Numbered from the stretch's first letter, positions 1 to 8,044 are shown. The stretch is 25,848 nucleotides of DNA from Verrucolacustris sp044348085 (GCA_044348085.1 JBIKTM010000025.1:1-25848); one strand, 5' to 3'. Made by a program: numbers and translations. The notes: a model not told the origin generated them from the letters alone.

Positions 1-29
1 TCGGAGGAGTAACGTCACAGCACTTTAGG

Positions 30-117
30 CTGCGAGGGCCAACTCGTTGTTAGCTTTTATTTTTGTGGATCGGCTTTTTAACGAGGCCAACCAATCCGGG
101 CCCTCGGCTTGCCGCAG
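30..117. other. Possible structured RNA or leader of unknown identity
   Basis: Nested complementary segments are visible: 33-40 (CGAGGGCC) pairs with 99-106 (GGCCCTCG), and inside it 43-48 (CTCGTT) pairs with 80-85 (AACGAG). An alternative outer helix pairs 30-34 (CTGCG) with 113-117 (CGCAG). No open reading frame of useful length crosses positions 1-184. I compared it by eye with tmRNA, RNase P RNA, 6S and SRP RNA signatures and recognised none. It could be the end of an RNA gene lying mostly left of the window, or a chance fold. The strand is undetermined. Confidence 0.22.
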
Positions 118-142
118 GTCGCTTCCAGTTTGAATCGAAACC

Positions 143-170
143 GTGACGCCCCCGGTAATGTTGTTATAAT
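143..170 (+). promoter_or_regulatory. Sigma70-type promoter for the PDZ protein gene
   Basis: A perfect TATAAT lies at 165-170. GTGACG (143-148), which shares the central TGAC with the TTGACA consensus, lies upstream with a 16-bp spacer. Transcription would start near 176-178, only about 8 nt before the ATG at 185. No Shine-Dalgarno sequence precedes that ATG, so the mRNA would be nearly leaderless. Confidence 0.5.
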
Positions 171-178
171 ATCACAAC
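160..178. promoter_or_regulatory. Inverted repeat over the -10 box, candidate operator
   Basis: GTTGTTATA (160-168) and TATCACAAC (170-178) are inverted copies with one mismatch around a central A at 169. The repeat covers the whole -10 hexamer and the expected transcription start. A protein bound here would block the promoter. The half-sites resemble those of Rex or CRP-type sites (TTGTnA / TCACAA), but the spacing between hexamers is 5 bp rather than 6, so I do not assign a regulator. Confidence 0.35.
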
Positions 179-184
179 TTTCCC

Positions 185-940
185 ATGTTTCCTAAAACTT
201 CTTGCACTCTCCTTTTCTGCCTTGGACTTCTTACCCAAGGCTTTGCCACAGAATGGGATCCGAAGATGGAGCCCGCCCTCGGCCTCTCCTTCCCTCTCGA
301 GGTCAAAAACGATCGTGTCATCCTCTCGAAAGATCTCCTCCTCGCCCCAGATAAAATTCTTCCCGCTGGAACCGTCCTCCGCACCATCTTTCGACCCGTC
401 ACCCTCACCGAAGGAGAAAAGAAAACACGCCGTGGCGTTGACGAGGACTCCTTCTCCCGCGTCGCCCCAAAGGTCACCACCAAAGGACTGATGACCGAAA
501 CAGAACGCAAGGTCATGGATCGCGCTTACCAAACCATCTGGACCAACCCAATCGACTTTCGCCGAACTCTCGAACTTTCAACCCCCGAAAACCTTCGATT
601 TGTTCTCGAACCCGCCCCCGGCACTTCACCCCCTGTTGAAATCCCCAATTTTCCTGAGGGCCTATGCCTCATCGGAACCCCAGCCCCCCAAATCCTCTCG
701 GTCCTCAAAGAAAGCCCTGGAGCCAAAGCGGGCTTCCGCGGCGGCGACACGATCCTCGAAATCGCAGGCCAACCTGCAGGTGAGAATTTGTCCGATTTCA
801 TCACCCGCTACCTCTCCGCACGCGAAACCGCGGGAAAAAAACGAACTGATCTTCGGTTTAAAGTCCGCCGCTCCACTGGGGAAACCGAATCACTCGTTCT
901 CCACGTTCCACCAAGTTGGAACAGCGGCTTTGAAGAGTAG
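185..940 (+). CDS. Secreted PDZ-domain protein of unknown function
   Basis: This 251-aa protein starts with a signal peptide: a hydrophobic stretch at residues 6-19 (CTLLFCLGLL) with likely cleavage near residue 22. Residues 25-150 contain no family I recognise. Residues 155-245 look like a PDZ domain. Its best piece is SPGAKAGFRGGDTILEIAG (178-196), the usual 'substrate falls in the groove' turn that precedes the GD-I-x-x-I-x-G motif. There is no HtrA-type serine protease domain, so it is a binding or scaffold protein of the cell envelope rather than a DegP-like protease. The ATG at 185 is favoured because the signal peptide begins at once, although no ribosome binding site is visible. It is convergent with murI, with 3 bp between the stops. 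Exact role unknown. Confidence 0.8.
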   Translation: MFPKTSCTLLFCLGLLTQGFATEWDPKMEPALGLSFPLEVKNDRVILSKDLLLAPDKILPAGTVLRTIFRPVTLTEGEKKTRRGVDEDSFSRVAPKVTTKGLMTETERKVMDRAYQTIWTNPIDFRRTLELSTPENLRFVLEPAPGTSPPVEIPNFPEGLCLIGTPAPQILSVLKESPGAKAGFRGGDTILEIAGQPAGENLSDFITRYLSARETAGKKRTDLRFKVRRSTGETESLVLHVPPSWNSGFEE

Positions 941-943
941 CTC

Positions 944-1729
944 CTATACTACGGGTTCCAGGGCAATTCGCTGAATCGAACCCACCGAGCCCGAACCTAA
1001 AAAGTTTTCAACTCTGCCAAAAAATGGCCCAGGCTCATCCGTCAGATAAATCTTCAGCTCTCCCTTCTCCACAACTTTTGCCTCTGTGCTCCCGAGCGAC
1101 TTTGCACACGCCTCAGAGGAATCCACCAACGCGACCTCCGATCCCAAAACCTTTCTTAGAACCCCCTTCAGAAGGGGGTAGTGAGTACACGCCAGCACAA
1201 GCACCCGAATTTTCTCTCTCATCATCGGCTCGAGATAACGGCGAACAACTTTTTCGGTCACCTCACCCTCCAACCAACTCTCCTCCACAAGCGGCGCAAG
1301 AAGAGGCGTGGCTTGAGCCAAGATTTTCCAATCAGGTCGAAGTTGACTCAAAGCAGTCTGATACGCCCCGCTTGCGATGGTGGCCGATGTGCCAATGACC
1401 CCCACAGGCCCACTGCCCGCTACCTCCAACGCGGCTCGCACCCCCGACTCAATCATCCCATGCAGAGGAACCGAAGCCGAATCACGCAGTTTCCCCACCG
1501 CCAAAGCTGAAGCCGTGTTGCAAGCGACCACAATCCGATCCGCACCTTTCTTCCTGAGAAAGTGGATGATCTCCCTACTGTACATCGTTACGGTCTCTGC
1601 CGACTTATTTCCATATGGAACTCGGGCCGTGTCTCCCACGTACAGAATATCCCGGCTAGGAAAAGCAGCACGCAGGGCACGGACCACCGTCAACCCCCCG
1701 ACCCCTGAATCAAAAACACCTAGCGGCAT
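944..1729 (-). CDS. murI: Glutamate racemase
   Basis: MurI converts L-glutamate to D-glutamate in the cytoplasm for peptidoglycan stem peptides, without a cofactor, using two cysteines. At 261 aa the length fits the family. The N-terminal FDSGVGGLTV motif (residues 6-15), the first catalytic cysteine in ACNTAS (Cys70) and the second in ACTHYPLL (Cys181) are all present. GDTARVPYG (32-40) is also typical. The gene starts 2 bp after the stop of the amidase gene and is probably the last gene of a panC-amidase-murI transcript. No terminator is visible in the 3-bp gap to the convergent PDZ gene. Function is secure from the motifs; a moonlighting role in gyrase inhibition, known for some homologues, cannot be judged. 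Confidence 0.96.
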   Translation of the reverse strand: MPLGVFDSGVGGLTVVRALRAAFPSRDILYVGDTARVPYGNKSAETVTMYSREIIHFLRKKGADRIVVACNTASALAVGKLRDSASVPLHGMIESGVRAALEVAGSGPVGVIGTSATIASGAYQTALSQLRPDWKILAQATPLLAPLVEESWLEGEVTEKVVRRYLEPMMREKIRVLVLACTHYPLLKGVLRKVLGSEVALVDSSEACAKSLGSTEAKVVEKGELKIYLTDEPGPFFGRVENFLGSGSVGSIQRIALEPVV

Positions 1730-1731
1730 AA

Positions 1732-2955
1732 TTAATTTCCTTTCTTAACAGGGGTAACGGGAATCGCCCGCCGCACCTCTCCGTCAACTGAATTGGTTTG
1801 CACCACGGGAGGAGAGTTCTGGATGTTCGTCATCGTCGACACCATAGGATTTGAGGCGGTGACTTTGGGTTTAAATGGCGGCACGGATTCCAAATTCATA
1901 ACAGGACGAAGCTGCGGAGTTGAAGGAGAAATCTTTTCCTTTGTCTCGATCGATAGCCTTGAGGGACTTGGCGTCATCTCCTGCGATTTTCGATATGCCA
2001 TGACTCCTTTAAAAATCCACTCTGCCACCTGCTGGCGATACTGCTCGGTACGCATCAGACTGGCCTCTCTTGGATTCGACATAAATCCCCCCTCCACAAG
2101 AACTGAGGGAGACCCAGCCAAACGCAGAACCTTAAATCGTGCTCTCTTCACACCCCGATCAAAGGGCGCATTCGTAGTCGAAAGAACTGCGGAGCGATGA
2201 ATCGCTTGAGTCAGAAGGAAGTTATGATGGTCATAACTGTTGCCAGGCCAGATCTGATCCTCATCCCCGACCAAACTTCCTCCCGACGATGTGGAGGGAG
2301 CATACTGAGGCGAAAGGCTATAGGTTTCCCAACCCTCCGAGGAGCGACTGGAGTCTTCATTAAAGTGAATGCTCACGAAAATGAAACCAGGACGATCTGT
2401 GGCTAATTTGGATCTGTCACCGTGATCTAGGTAACGGTCTTTCGTCCTGGTTAGAATCCAAGGCACATTCGCATCATCCAATAATCGGGCCAAACGTTTG
2501 GCTACATCCAAATTGGCCGTTTTCTCGCTTAACCCTCGTGCCGCACGAGTCCCCTCATCCCCTCCCCCATGCCCTGGATCGATCACCACGCCTTGGACAG
2601 GACGTTTCGCAATCTCTGCATTCGGCCTCAAAAGTGGGTCAAAGGTTTTGACCAGATCCACTCTCGGCACCAGCACGACATCACTCTCCCGACGCAACGA
2701 GTGACTCAACCAGTAGCGCGAGCCCTTCCATTTCATCTCACGACTATCCAATGTCATTGTCAGGTTTCCGAAAGCAGAACTCATCACAAATGGGCGATTC
2801 GGTTCAATCTCCTCAGGCATCTTGAAGCCGTAAAACTTTGCGAATGAATCCAGCGAAACATAATCCACCCTGCCCACTCGGACGATCTCCCACACCTGCT
2901 CCGCTTGCAATGATCCAGCCCATCCAAGGAAAAAACAGAAAATGATCCGGATCAT
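1732..2955 (-). CDS. N-acetylmuramoyl-L-alanine amidase (Amidase_3)
   Basis: This periplasmic zinc amidase cleaves the bond between MurNAc and L-Ala in peptidoglycan. I place the start at the ATG at 2955 (407 aa), because a signal peptide (IIFCFFLGWAGSLQA, residues 4-18) follows and the ATG overlaps the panC stop as ATGA. A longer frame to 3141 only reads through panC. Residues 20-115 form an N-terminal domain of the copper-amine-oxidase-like or AMIN sort. Residues 121-310 are the Amidase_3 domain with zinc ligands His129 (DPGHGG), Glu144 and His197 (SIHFN), and catalytic Glu288 (VEGGFMSN). About 95 C-terminal residues are rich in Pro, Ser and Thr and look disordered. It lies between panC and murI, so D-Glu supply and wall remodelling are co-transcribed. 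Confidence 0.93.
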   Translation of the reverse strand: MIRIIFCFFLGWAGSLQAEQVWEIVRVGRVDYVSLDSFAKFYGFKMPEEIEPNRPFVMSSAFGNLTMTLDSREMKWKGSRYWLSHSLRRESDVVLVPRVDLVKTFDPLLRPNAEIAKRPVQGVVIDPGHGGGDEGTRAARGLSEKTANLDVAKRLARLLDDANVPWILTRTKDRYLDHGDRSKLATDRPGFIFVSIHFNEDSSRSSEGWETYSLSPQYAPSTSSGGSLVGDEDQIWPGNSYDHHNFLLTQAIHRSAVLSTTNAPFDRGVKRARFKVLRLAGSPSVLVEGGFMSNPREASLMRTEQYRQQVAEWIFKGVMAYRKSQEMTPSPSRLSIETKEKISPSTPQLRPVMNLESVPPFKPKVTASNPMVSTMTNIQNSPPVVQTNSVDGEVRRAIPVTPVKKGN

Positions 2956-3737
2956 GTTCGGCCACACTTCCGATGGTCGATCAACCGGACGTTCCCCACC
3001 CGTGCTGCTGCCCAAAGTTTTCCTCCGACCACCTCCGCATACTCCAAACGTACGCCTTTCTGGCCACGCAACGATCGACGTAGGTGACTCACAGCCAATC
3101 GCGAGCCCTCTCGAGCTGCCTCTCTGACCTTCCTTGCCCAAAGACCCGCAAATATCCGCTCCCTTGTTGTGAGCCTCAGGTTTCTGGAGCTCATGGGCAA
3201 TCCATCCTTTTCCCGTACCGTGGGATGCCTAAGAATTTTTACGGGCAGATACAGATCCCGTACGACTCTCTCTAAGACGTCGCACTGCTGACCGTCTTTC
3301 TCTCCTAAAATCATCCAGTTGGGTTGCACGATCGAAAGTAGTTTTACGACAACAGTTGCCACTCCGCGAAAATGCCCAAGCCGCCTTGCCCCGCATCTTC
3401 CCTGAGATCGATCCACCTCTTCCACCCATGTGGACGCGTCTTTTGCATACAAATCATGGGGCCGAAAAAGAACATCCGCCCCTGCTTGAGCTGCAACTTT
3501 CATGTCTGCCGCCGTCTGCTTCGGGTATGCCACAAAGTCGGCCTTGGAGTTGAACTGGGTCGGATTCACATAAGCACTCACCACAACCCGATGCGCCAGT
3601 TTGGCCGCTTGTCGAATCAAGGCCGCGTGCGCTTCATGCAAAGCCCCCATCGTAGGAACAAAAGCAATGGTTTGGCCTCGCTGCCTCCATCCGGACGACG
3701 CCTTTTGCATTTCGGCGGGTTTTGTCATAACCTTCAT
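2952..3737 (-). CDS. panC: Pantothenate synthetase
   Basis: PanC joins pantoate and beta-alanine with ATP to form pantothenate, the precursor of coenzyme A. Family motifs are present in order: PTMGALHEAH (28-37, the HxGH-type nucleotidyl-transferase signature with Ala for Gly), VNPTQF (57-62), GHFRGVATVV (121-130), GEKDGQQ (145-151) and MSSRN (182-186). At 261 aa it is about 20 residues shorter than E. coli PanC (283). The loss is mainly near the C-terminus, where YAEVV runs almost directly into WAAARVGNVRLIDH. The start could be Met1 or Met4; both put VPTMG where the family has it. It is the first gene of panC-amidase-murI, and its stop overlaps the amidase start by 4 bp. Any promoter must lie inside dapL. 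Confidence 0.94.
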   Translation of the reverse strand: MKVMTKPAEMQKASSGWRQRGQTIAFVPTMGALHEAHAALIRQAAKLAHRVVVSAYVNPTQFNSKADFVAYPKQTAADMKVAAQAGADVLFRPHDLYAKDASTWVEEVDRSQGRCGARRLGHFRGVATVVVKLLSIVQPNWMILGEKDGQQCDVLERVVRDLYLPVKILRHPTVREKDGLPMSSRNLRLTTRERIFAGLWARKVREAAREGSRLAVSHLRRSLRGQKGVRLEYAEVVGGKLWAAARVGNVRLIDHRKCGRT

Positions 3738-3756
3738 GTCCTAAGGAGCATACAAA
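3738..3756. promoter_or_regulatory. 19-bp divergent intergenic region with back-to-back ribosome sites
   Basis: The dapL ATG (3757, +) is preceded by AAGGAG at 3743-3748 with 8 nt spacing, a strong Shine-Dalgarno site that fixes the dapL start. On the minus strand, AGGA (3742-3739) lies 1 nt before the panC ATG, too close to be ideal. The motif TCCTAAGGA is thus shared by both genes. Nineteen base pairs cannot hold two promoters, so each gene must be transcribed from inside the other. Confidence 0.6.
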
Positions 3757-4995
3757 ATGTCGACCTACCTTCACAACCTCTTCGCCCAAAGAATTGGGGG
3801 ACCCGGATACGGCCTCAAAGAAGCCCCAATTTACAAGTTCGAGCGAATCAAGCGCGCCAAGCGCACTGCCCTAGCCGCTCATCCAGGAAAAGAGCTGCTG
3901 GATTTTGGAGTTGGCGAGCCCGACTCCATGGCCGATTCCAAAGTGGTAGCCAGTCTCGCCAAAGAAGCCTCTCTTCCGGAAAACCGTGGCTATGCAGATA
4001 ACGGTGGCCCGCGTTTACGAAACGCCGCCGCTCAATACATGAAAGAGGTGTTCGGAGTCACCCTAGATACCGAGACCGAAATTCTTCACTCGATTGGAAG
4101 CAAGGCGGCCCTATCGATTTTGCCTGCCACCCTCATCGATCCAGGAGATGTAGTTCTGATGACTACTCCCGGATATCCAGTCTTCGGCACCCATGCCACC
4201 TACTACGGAGGGGTCGTTCACTCTCTGCCCCTCACTCCAGAAAATAAGTTTCTCCCACGACTGGATACGATCCCTCGTGAAATTCTCAACAAAGCTAAGG
4301 TTCTAGTCCTCAATTATCCCAATAATCCAACAGGAGCCTCCGCCACACCTGAATTCTTTAAGCAGGTTGTGGAATTCGCAAAGAAGGAGGAACTGGTCGT
4401 CATCCATGACGCCGCCTACACCGCCCTTATTTTCGAAGGCAAACCCCTCAGCTTTCTTTCGATCCCTGGCGCAAAAGACGTGGGTCTCGAACTTCATACC
4501 ACAAGCAAGGCCTTTAATATGACAGGCTGGCGATGCGGTTTTGTTGCGGGAAATCCCCTCCTGGTCAAAGCCTATGCGGACGTGAAAGACAACACCGACT
4601 CAGGACAGTTTTTGGCCGTACAGAATGCTTCCGCAGTGGCGTTCGAAAACCCACAAATCACACGCGACACTGCAGCCAAGTACAGCCACAGAATGGATCG
4701 TCTGGTGAAAATCTTGCGGGGGGCTGGTTTTGCCGCCGAAAAACCTGCGGGCTCCTTCTTTTTATACACTCGGGCACCCAAATCTGCCTCAGGGGCAAAA
4801 TCCCAGTCTTTTCCTAACGGGGAAGCCTTTTCAAAATGGCTGATTGAAGAACAGCTTGTCTCGACCGTCCCTTGGGATGAAGCGGGCGCTTATGTCCGTT
4901 TTAGTGTCACTTTTACAGCCAAGGACAAAAAGGACGAAGACCGCGTCCTCGCCGATCTTTCGGCTCGCCTCCAACCCTACCAATTCCAATTCTAG
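3757..4995 (+). CDS. dapL: LL-diaminopimelate aminotransferase
   Basis: DapL converts tetrahydrodipicolinate directly to LL-diaminopimelate, with glutamate as amino donor and PLP as cofactor. It bypasses the succinylase and acetylase branches and feeds meso-DAP and lysine synthesis. The 412-aa length fits the family. Fold type I aminotransferase features are clear: YADNGGPRLRNAAA (79-92), TPGYPVFGTHATYYGG (137-152), NYPNNPTGA (187-195, with the ligand Asn), the aspartate in HDAAYTAL (217-224), the PLP lysine in TTSKAFNMTGWRCGF (Lys251) and RFSVTF near the C-terminus. A general aspartate-type aminotransferase is the main alternative; the overall pattern fits the DapL group found in Verrucomicrobiota and Chlamydiae better. 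A strong AAGGAG precedes the start. The gene is convergent with the RND exporter, with 5 bp between. Confidence 0.85.
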   Translation: MSTYLHNLFAQRIGGPGYGLKEAPIYKFERIKRAKRTALAAHPGKELLDFGVGEPDSMADSKVVASLAKEASLPENRGYADNGGPRLRNAAAQYMKEVFGVTLDTETEILHSIGSKAALSILPATLIDPGDVVLMTTPGYPVFGTHATYYGGVVHSLPLTPENKFLPRLDTIPREILNKAKVLVLNYPNNPTGASATPEFFKQVVEFAKKEELVVIHDAAYTALIFEGKPLSFLSIPGAKDVGLELHTTSKAFNMTGWRCGFVAGNPLLVKAYADVKDNTDSGQFLAVQNASAVAFENPQITRDTAAKYSHRMDRLVKILRGAGFAAEKPAGSFFLYTRAPKSASGAKSQSFPNGEAFSKWLIEEQLVSTVPWDEAGAYVRFSVTFTAKDKKDEDRVLADLSARLQPYQFQF

Positions 4996-5000
4996 TAGTT

Positions 5001-7763
5001 CTAATCCGCTGGACCTGGGTCTTTTTCCTCGTCCGCACCCTGTTTGTCTAGGATCGCCAAAATCTGAGGCAAAACCACCAGCGCGCTGATTAGGGTAAAG
5101 ATCACGCCCAAGCTCATCACCAACCCTAAAGACACCAAACCGCGATACTGACCAAATAGCATTGAACCAAATCCAAATAGAGTCGTGAGGGCTGAGAGCA
5201 CAACGGCTTTCCCTGTGCTGGATGCAAAAATACGAATTCCGCCCTCCTCCCGATACCGATCCATCACATACACACCATACGCCACGCCGATTCCCAGAAT
5301 CATGGGCAAGGTCACAATATTGGCTGGATCGAGCTGAATCTTGAAAAGGCCCAAAGCTCCAAACAGCCAAAGAATTCCCAATCCAAGCGGCAGCAGAGTC
5401 AGCACCACGTCTTTCACATTTCTAAAAAGGAGAAAGATAAGAACCAAAATCACTCCACCCGCATAGAAAGAGGCTTGAATATAACTTTTCATCAAAAGAT
5501 CGATGTACTCGAGATTCATGACAGGCGTTCCCGTTGCCCCGGGAGCAATTTTTTGGATTTGAGCTACAAACTCTTCATTCGGCTTTCGCTCCCAGACATC
5601 CACCGCAGGCACAACCTCGAGTAAAACCTTTCCGTGGGAAGACAAATATCGTTCGCGAAGCTGAGGGGGGAGATCCTCCACGGTCAAAGGTCGATCCCCT
5701 TTTTGAGTCCTCAACCAACCCAGATTCTGGGCAATCGATCCGACCAATTTAACCTGATGACGATCCAAACGTTTCTTGGCTTCCTCCAAATCCAGTTTAT
5801 CCAATGCCGCAACAGCTCTCTCCAGTGGAGGAATCAACTTCTCAAAAGTTGTCACTGCCTGCCGAGCCCTTCCCGATAGACCCAAATACTGTTTTGCCTG
5901 CTTGGCACCCTCTTGACTGGATTCCAAAAGAAACTCCAAGTCTTTTTTCGCTTTGGGCACATCCACGGACGATTCCCCACCCGATCCCAAGGTAATTTCT
6001 CCAGAAACCTTCGCGATCCGACTGACCTCTTCCATCCTCTTTTTTTGATTCCTAGGCACCAGATCCCCCAGCGTCCGCACCTTGCTCACCGTGGATAACT
6101 CCCGCAACTTGGCCGCAAGCTCATCCGCCTGCTCCACGCTGTCTGCCATCACGACCCCATAAATCAGGGATCCCTCCCCCGTTTCCAGCAATTCACGAGT
6201 CAGTCGTACCGACTCCATCTTAGGATTTTGTAAATGGAGCAAATTGTGATCAAAGGAAACTTTTTGAGACTCTTTCCAAGCCAAGAAACTTACACACGCC
6301 GCCAAAAGCAGCGCCAAATAAGGGTGGAATGTCAGCTTACGATCCCATGCCAAACCTTGCTCCAGATGTAACTTTTTTCCCACTGCCCTTCCTCCATTAC
6401 GATCCCTCCACAAAAGTAAGGCCGGTAGAACAGAAAGACTCGCCCATAAGGCCAAAAGCACTCCTGTCCCAGCAATCCAGCCTAACTCCGTCAGTCCGGT
6501 GAAATCGTTAAAACACATCGCATAGAAAGCGGCCGCAGTAGTTCCCCCTCCCGTTAGCAAAGCCTTTCCCGTGGTCGTTAAGGTTTTCTCAACCGCCTCA
6601 GCCGAGCTTTTTCCTCGAACCATCTCCTCCTCATATCGTCCCAAGAACTGGATCCCAAAATCGATTCCCAATCCCAGCAACATCACAATGAAAGCCTGTG
6701 AAATAATGTTCAGATGACCAATCGTCACTGTGGTCACGCCTAAGGATACAACCACACTCGCCAAAAGTGCGACCAGGGCAAGCAGAGGTCGGGAAACCTC
6801 CCCATACGCAAAAAAGAACATTATAGTGATAAGTGCCAGTGTGATCAGCGTGGCGATCTTCATATCCGCCTCACTTTGCCGTAACTCGTCATCCAGTAAG
6901 ACGGGTTCTCCTGTGACCCCGATGCTTACCTTGGGAAATGCACTCTGCGTTTCTTTCGCCACTTTTCGGACCCTTTGAATCACTCCCGTGAATGGAGTCG
7001 CACTCTTCTGCTCATCCTTGGATGGTCGAAGGAGCATGAGAATCGTTTTCCCGTCTTCTCCTAAACTCAGATACTCATTTTTGAGCAGGTCCGACTCAAA
7101 CTCGGACAACTCACCTAACCCCTTTCTCTCAAGGGTTGTTGCTGGAGTTTCCAGATCTTTTGCTAACCGCTTCAGGTTGCGAACAAACTCCTCAATAAAA
7201 GGAATGAACTCCTGCCAATTGGAGGACTTGCGAAGGTAGGGGTCGTTAAACTTTGCGGAGGCTTCCGCCAAGATTCCATTGAGATTGAGCGCCTGTTTGT
7301 TCCCTTTGACCAAAGCCGCCAACTCCTCCATCTGTCTTCGAATCCCCGTCAACTGCTCCTCATCCGCCAGCAAAAGCAACCGATCTGCCATGGGAGAGAA
7401 ATCGTGCCGATAATAAACGCGATCCAATCCCTTCTCATCTTTCAACTTAGCGGCAAGGGCATTCGCTGCTTCCCGACTGTCCTTCAGCCGGTCGCTCTTG
7501 AGAACGACTACAATTTCGTCCCGAACATCAAACTCCTCCATGTACGCGAGATACTTTTGAAATACGGGTGAATCCTTGCGAATCAGATCCAATGTGTTGT
7601 TTCGTATCACGAGACGCACTGCTGTTACGCCGCCACAAATCACCACCAACAGCAGGGATATCCAAAGCACCTGCTTCTGACGTCGGATCATCAACTGGGC
7701 CCAAGATCGGAGCCATCGATCCACGAGGGAGACTTTTTCCTCCCGATAAGCTTTATCTGTCAT
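5001..7763 (-). CDS. RND superfamily / MMPL-type exporter
   Basis: This 920-aa inner-membrane protein has the two-fold repeat of RND exporters. TM1 is at about residues 32-52, followed by a large periplasmic domain (53-300). Then comes a cluster of TM helices (303-452) that contains the MMPL signature GLGIDFGIQFLGRYEEE (363-379). A further helix lies near 480-496, then a second periplasmic domain, and a last TM cluster (about 765-910) with the matching GIGVAYGVYVMDRYREEGG. The periplasmic parts contain alpha-helical stretches rich in Lys and Glu. The pattern resembles HpnN (hopanoid transport) and other lipid-exporting MMPL proteins more than multidrug AcrB, but the cargo cannot be read from the sequence. 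It starts 2 bp after the small gene at 7766, so the two form an operon. Confidence 0.85.
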   Translation of the reverse strand: MTDKAYREEKVSLVDRWLRSWAQLMIRRQKQVLWISLLLVVICGGVTAVRLVIRNNTLDLIRKDSPVFQKYLAYMEEFDVRDEIVVVLKSDRLKDSREAANALAAKLKDEKGLDRVYYRHDFSPMADRLLLLADEEQLTGIRRQMEELAALVKGNKQALNLNGILAEASAKFNDPYLRKSSNWQEFIPFIEEFVRNLKRLAKDLETPATTLERKGLGELSEFESDLLKNEYLSLGEDGKTILMLLRPSKDEQKSATPFTGVIQRVRKVAKETQSAFPKVSIGVTGEPVLLDDELRQSEADMKIATLITLALITIMFFFAYGEVSRPLLALVALLASVVVSLGVTTVTIGHLNIISQAFIVMLLGLGIDFGIQFLGRYEEEMVRGKSSAEAVEKTLTTTGKALLTGGGTTAAAFYAMCFNDFTGLTELGWIAGTGVLLALWASLSVLPALLLWRDRNGGRAVGKKLHLEQGLAWDRKLTFHPYLALLLAACVSFLAWKESQKVSFDHNLLHLQNPKMESVRLTRELLETGEGSLIYGVVMADSVEQADELAAKLRELSTVSKVRTLGDLVPRNQKKRMEEVSRIAKVSGEITLGSGGESSVDVPKAKKDLEFLLESSQEGAKQAKQYLGLSGRARQAVTTFEKLIPPLERAVAALDKLDLEEAKKRLDRHQVKLVGSIAQNLGWLRTQKGDRPLTVEDLPPQLRERYLSSHGKVLLEVVPAVDVWERKPNEEFVAQIQKIAPGATGTPVMNLEYIDLLMKSYIQASFYAGGVILVLIFLLFRNVKDVVLTLLPLGLGILWLFGALGLFKIQLDPANIVTLPMILGIGVAYGVYVMDRYREEGGIRIFASSTGKAVVLSALTTLFGFGSMLFGQYRGLVSLGLVMSLGVIFTLISALVVLPQILAILDKQGADEEKDPGPAD

Positions 7764-7765
7764 TT

Positions 7766-8044
7766 TTAGGAAGCGGCCCGTGCCTTCTCTTTCTTACTCT
7801 CCCACTCTTCACGGATACCCCGCAAATCCCGTGCCAGTTCTTCCTGAAGAATGGCTGCTTCCTCATGCGCCCCGACTGCACGGGCCCCGGCAATCTTGGT
7901 CCCAAGAAAAGTCTCCCGCTCCGCAATCTTAGCCTGATAGGTGGTGTCGATCTCAGCCAAGATCCTCTTCAACGCATCCGAAACTTTGCGGGTTGGTTCC
8001 TGGGATGAAAGACGCTCCATCGCAAGTTCATAAGCAGACTTCAT
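7766..8044 (-). CDS. Small helical protein, unknown function
   Basis: This 92-aa protein has no signal peptide or membrane segment. It is charged and helical throughout, with heptad-like spacing in residues 15-85 (KRILAEIDTTYQAKIAERE and ILQEELARDLRGIREEWES), so a coiled coil is likely. I recognise no family. It is the first gene of a two-gene unit, ending 2 bp before the RND exporter ATG, so it may assist or regulate that exporter; this is inferred from position only. A weak AAGG lies 11 nt before the start. The upstream 89 bp (8045-8133), shared with the divergent helicase gene, contains no convincing promoter. Confidence 0.7.
   Translation of the reverse strand: MKSAYELAMERLSSQEPTRKVSDALKRILAEIDTTYQAKIAERETFLGTKIAGARAVGAHEEAAILQEELARDLRGIREEWESKKEKARAAS

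Noticed and set aside
2956..3141. Longer N-terminus for the amidase (start at 3141)
   Set aside because: It reads through the 3' end of panC and would bury the signal peptide that starts at 2955.
3372..4001. A 209-aa plus-strand frame across panC and the start of dapL
   Set aside because: It covers the 5' ends of two well-identified genes in other frames and has no family features.
5010..5030. GGACCTGGGTCTTTTT just after dapL, considered as an intrinsic terminator
   Set aside because: The possible stem is only 3-4 bp with too small a loop, and it is coding sequence of the exporter.
4831..5370. A 179-aa minus-strand frame across the dapL and exporter ends
   Set aside because: Both overlapping genes are secure from their motifs, and the frame's protein looks random.
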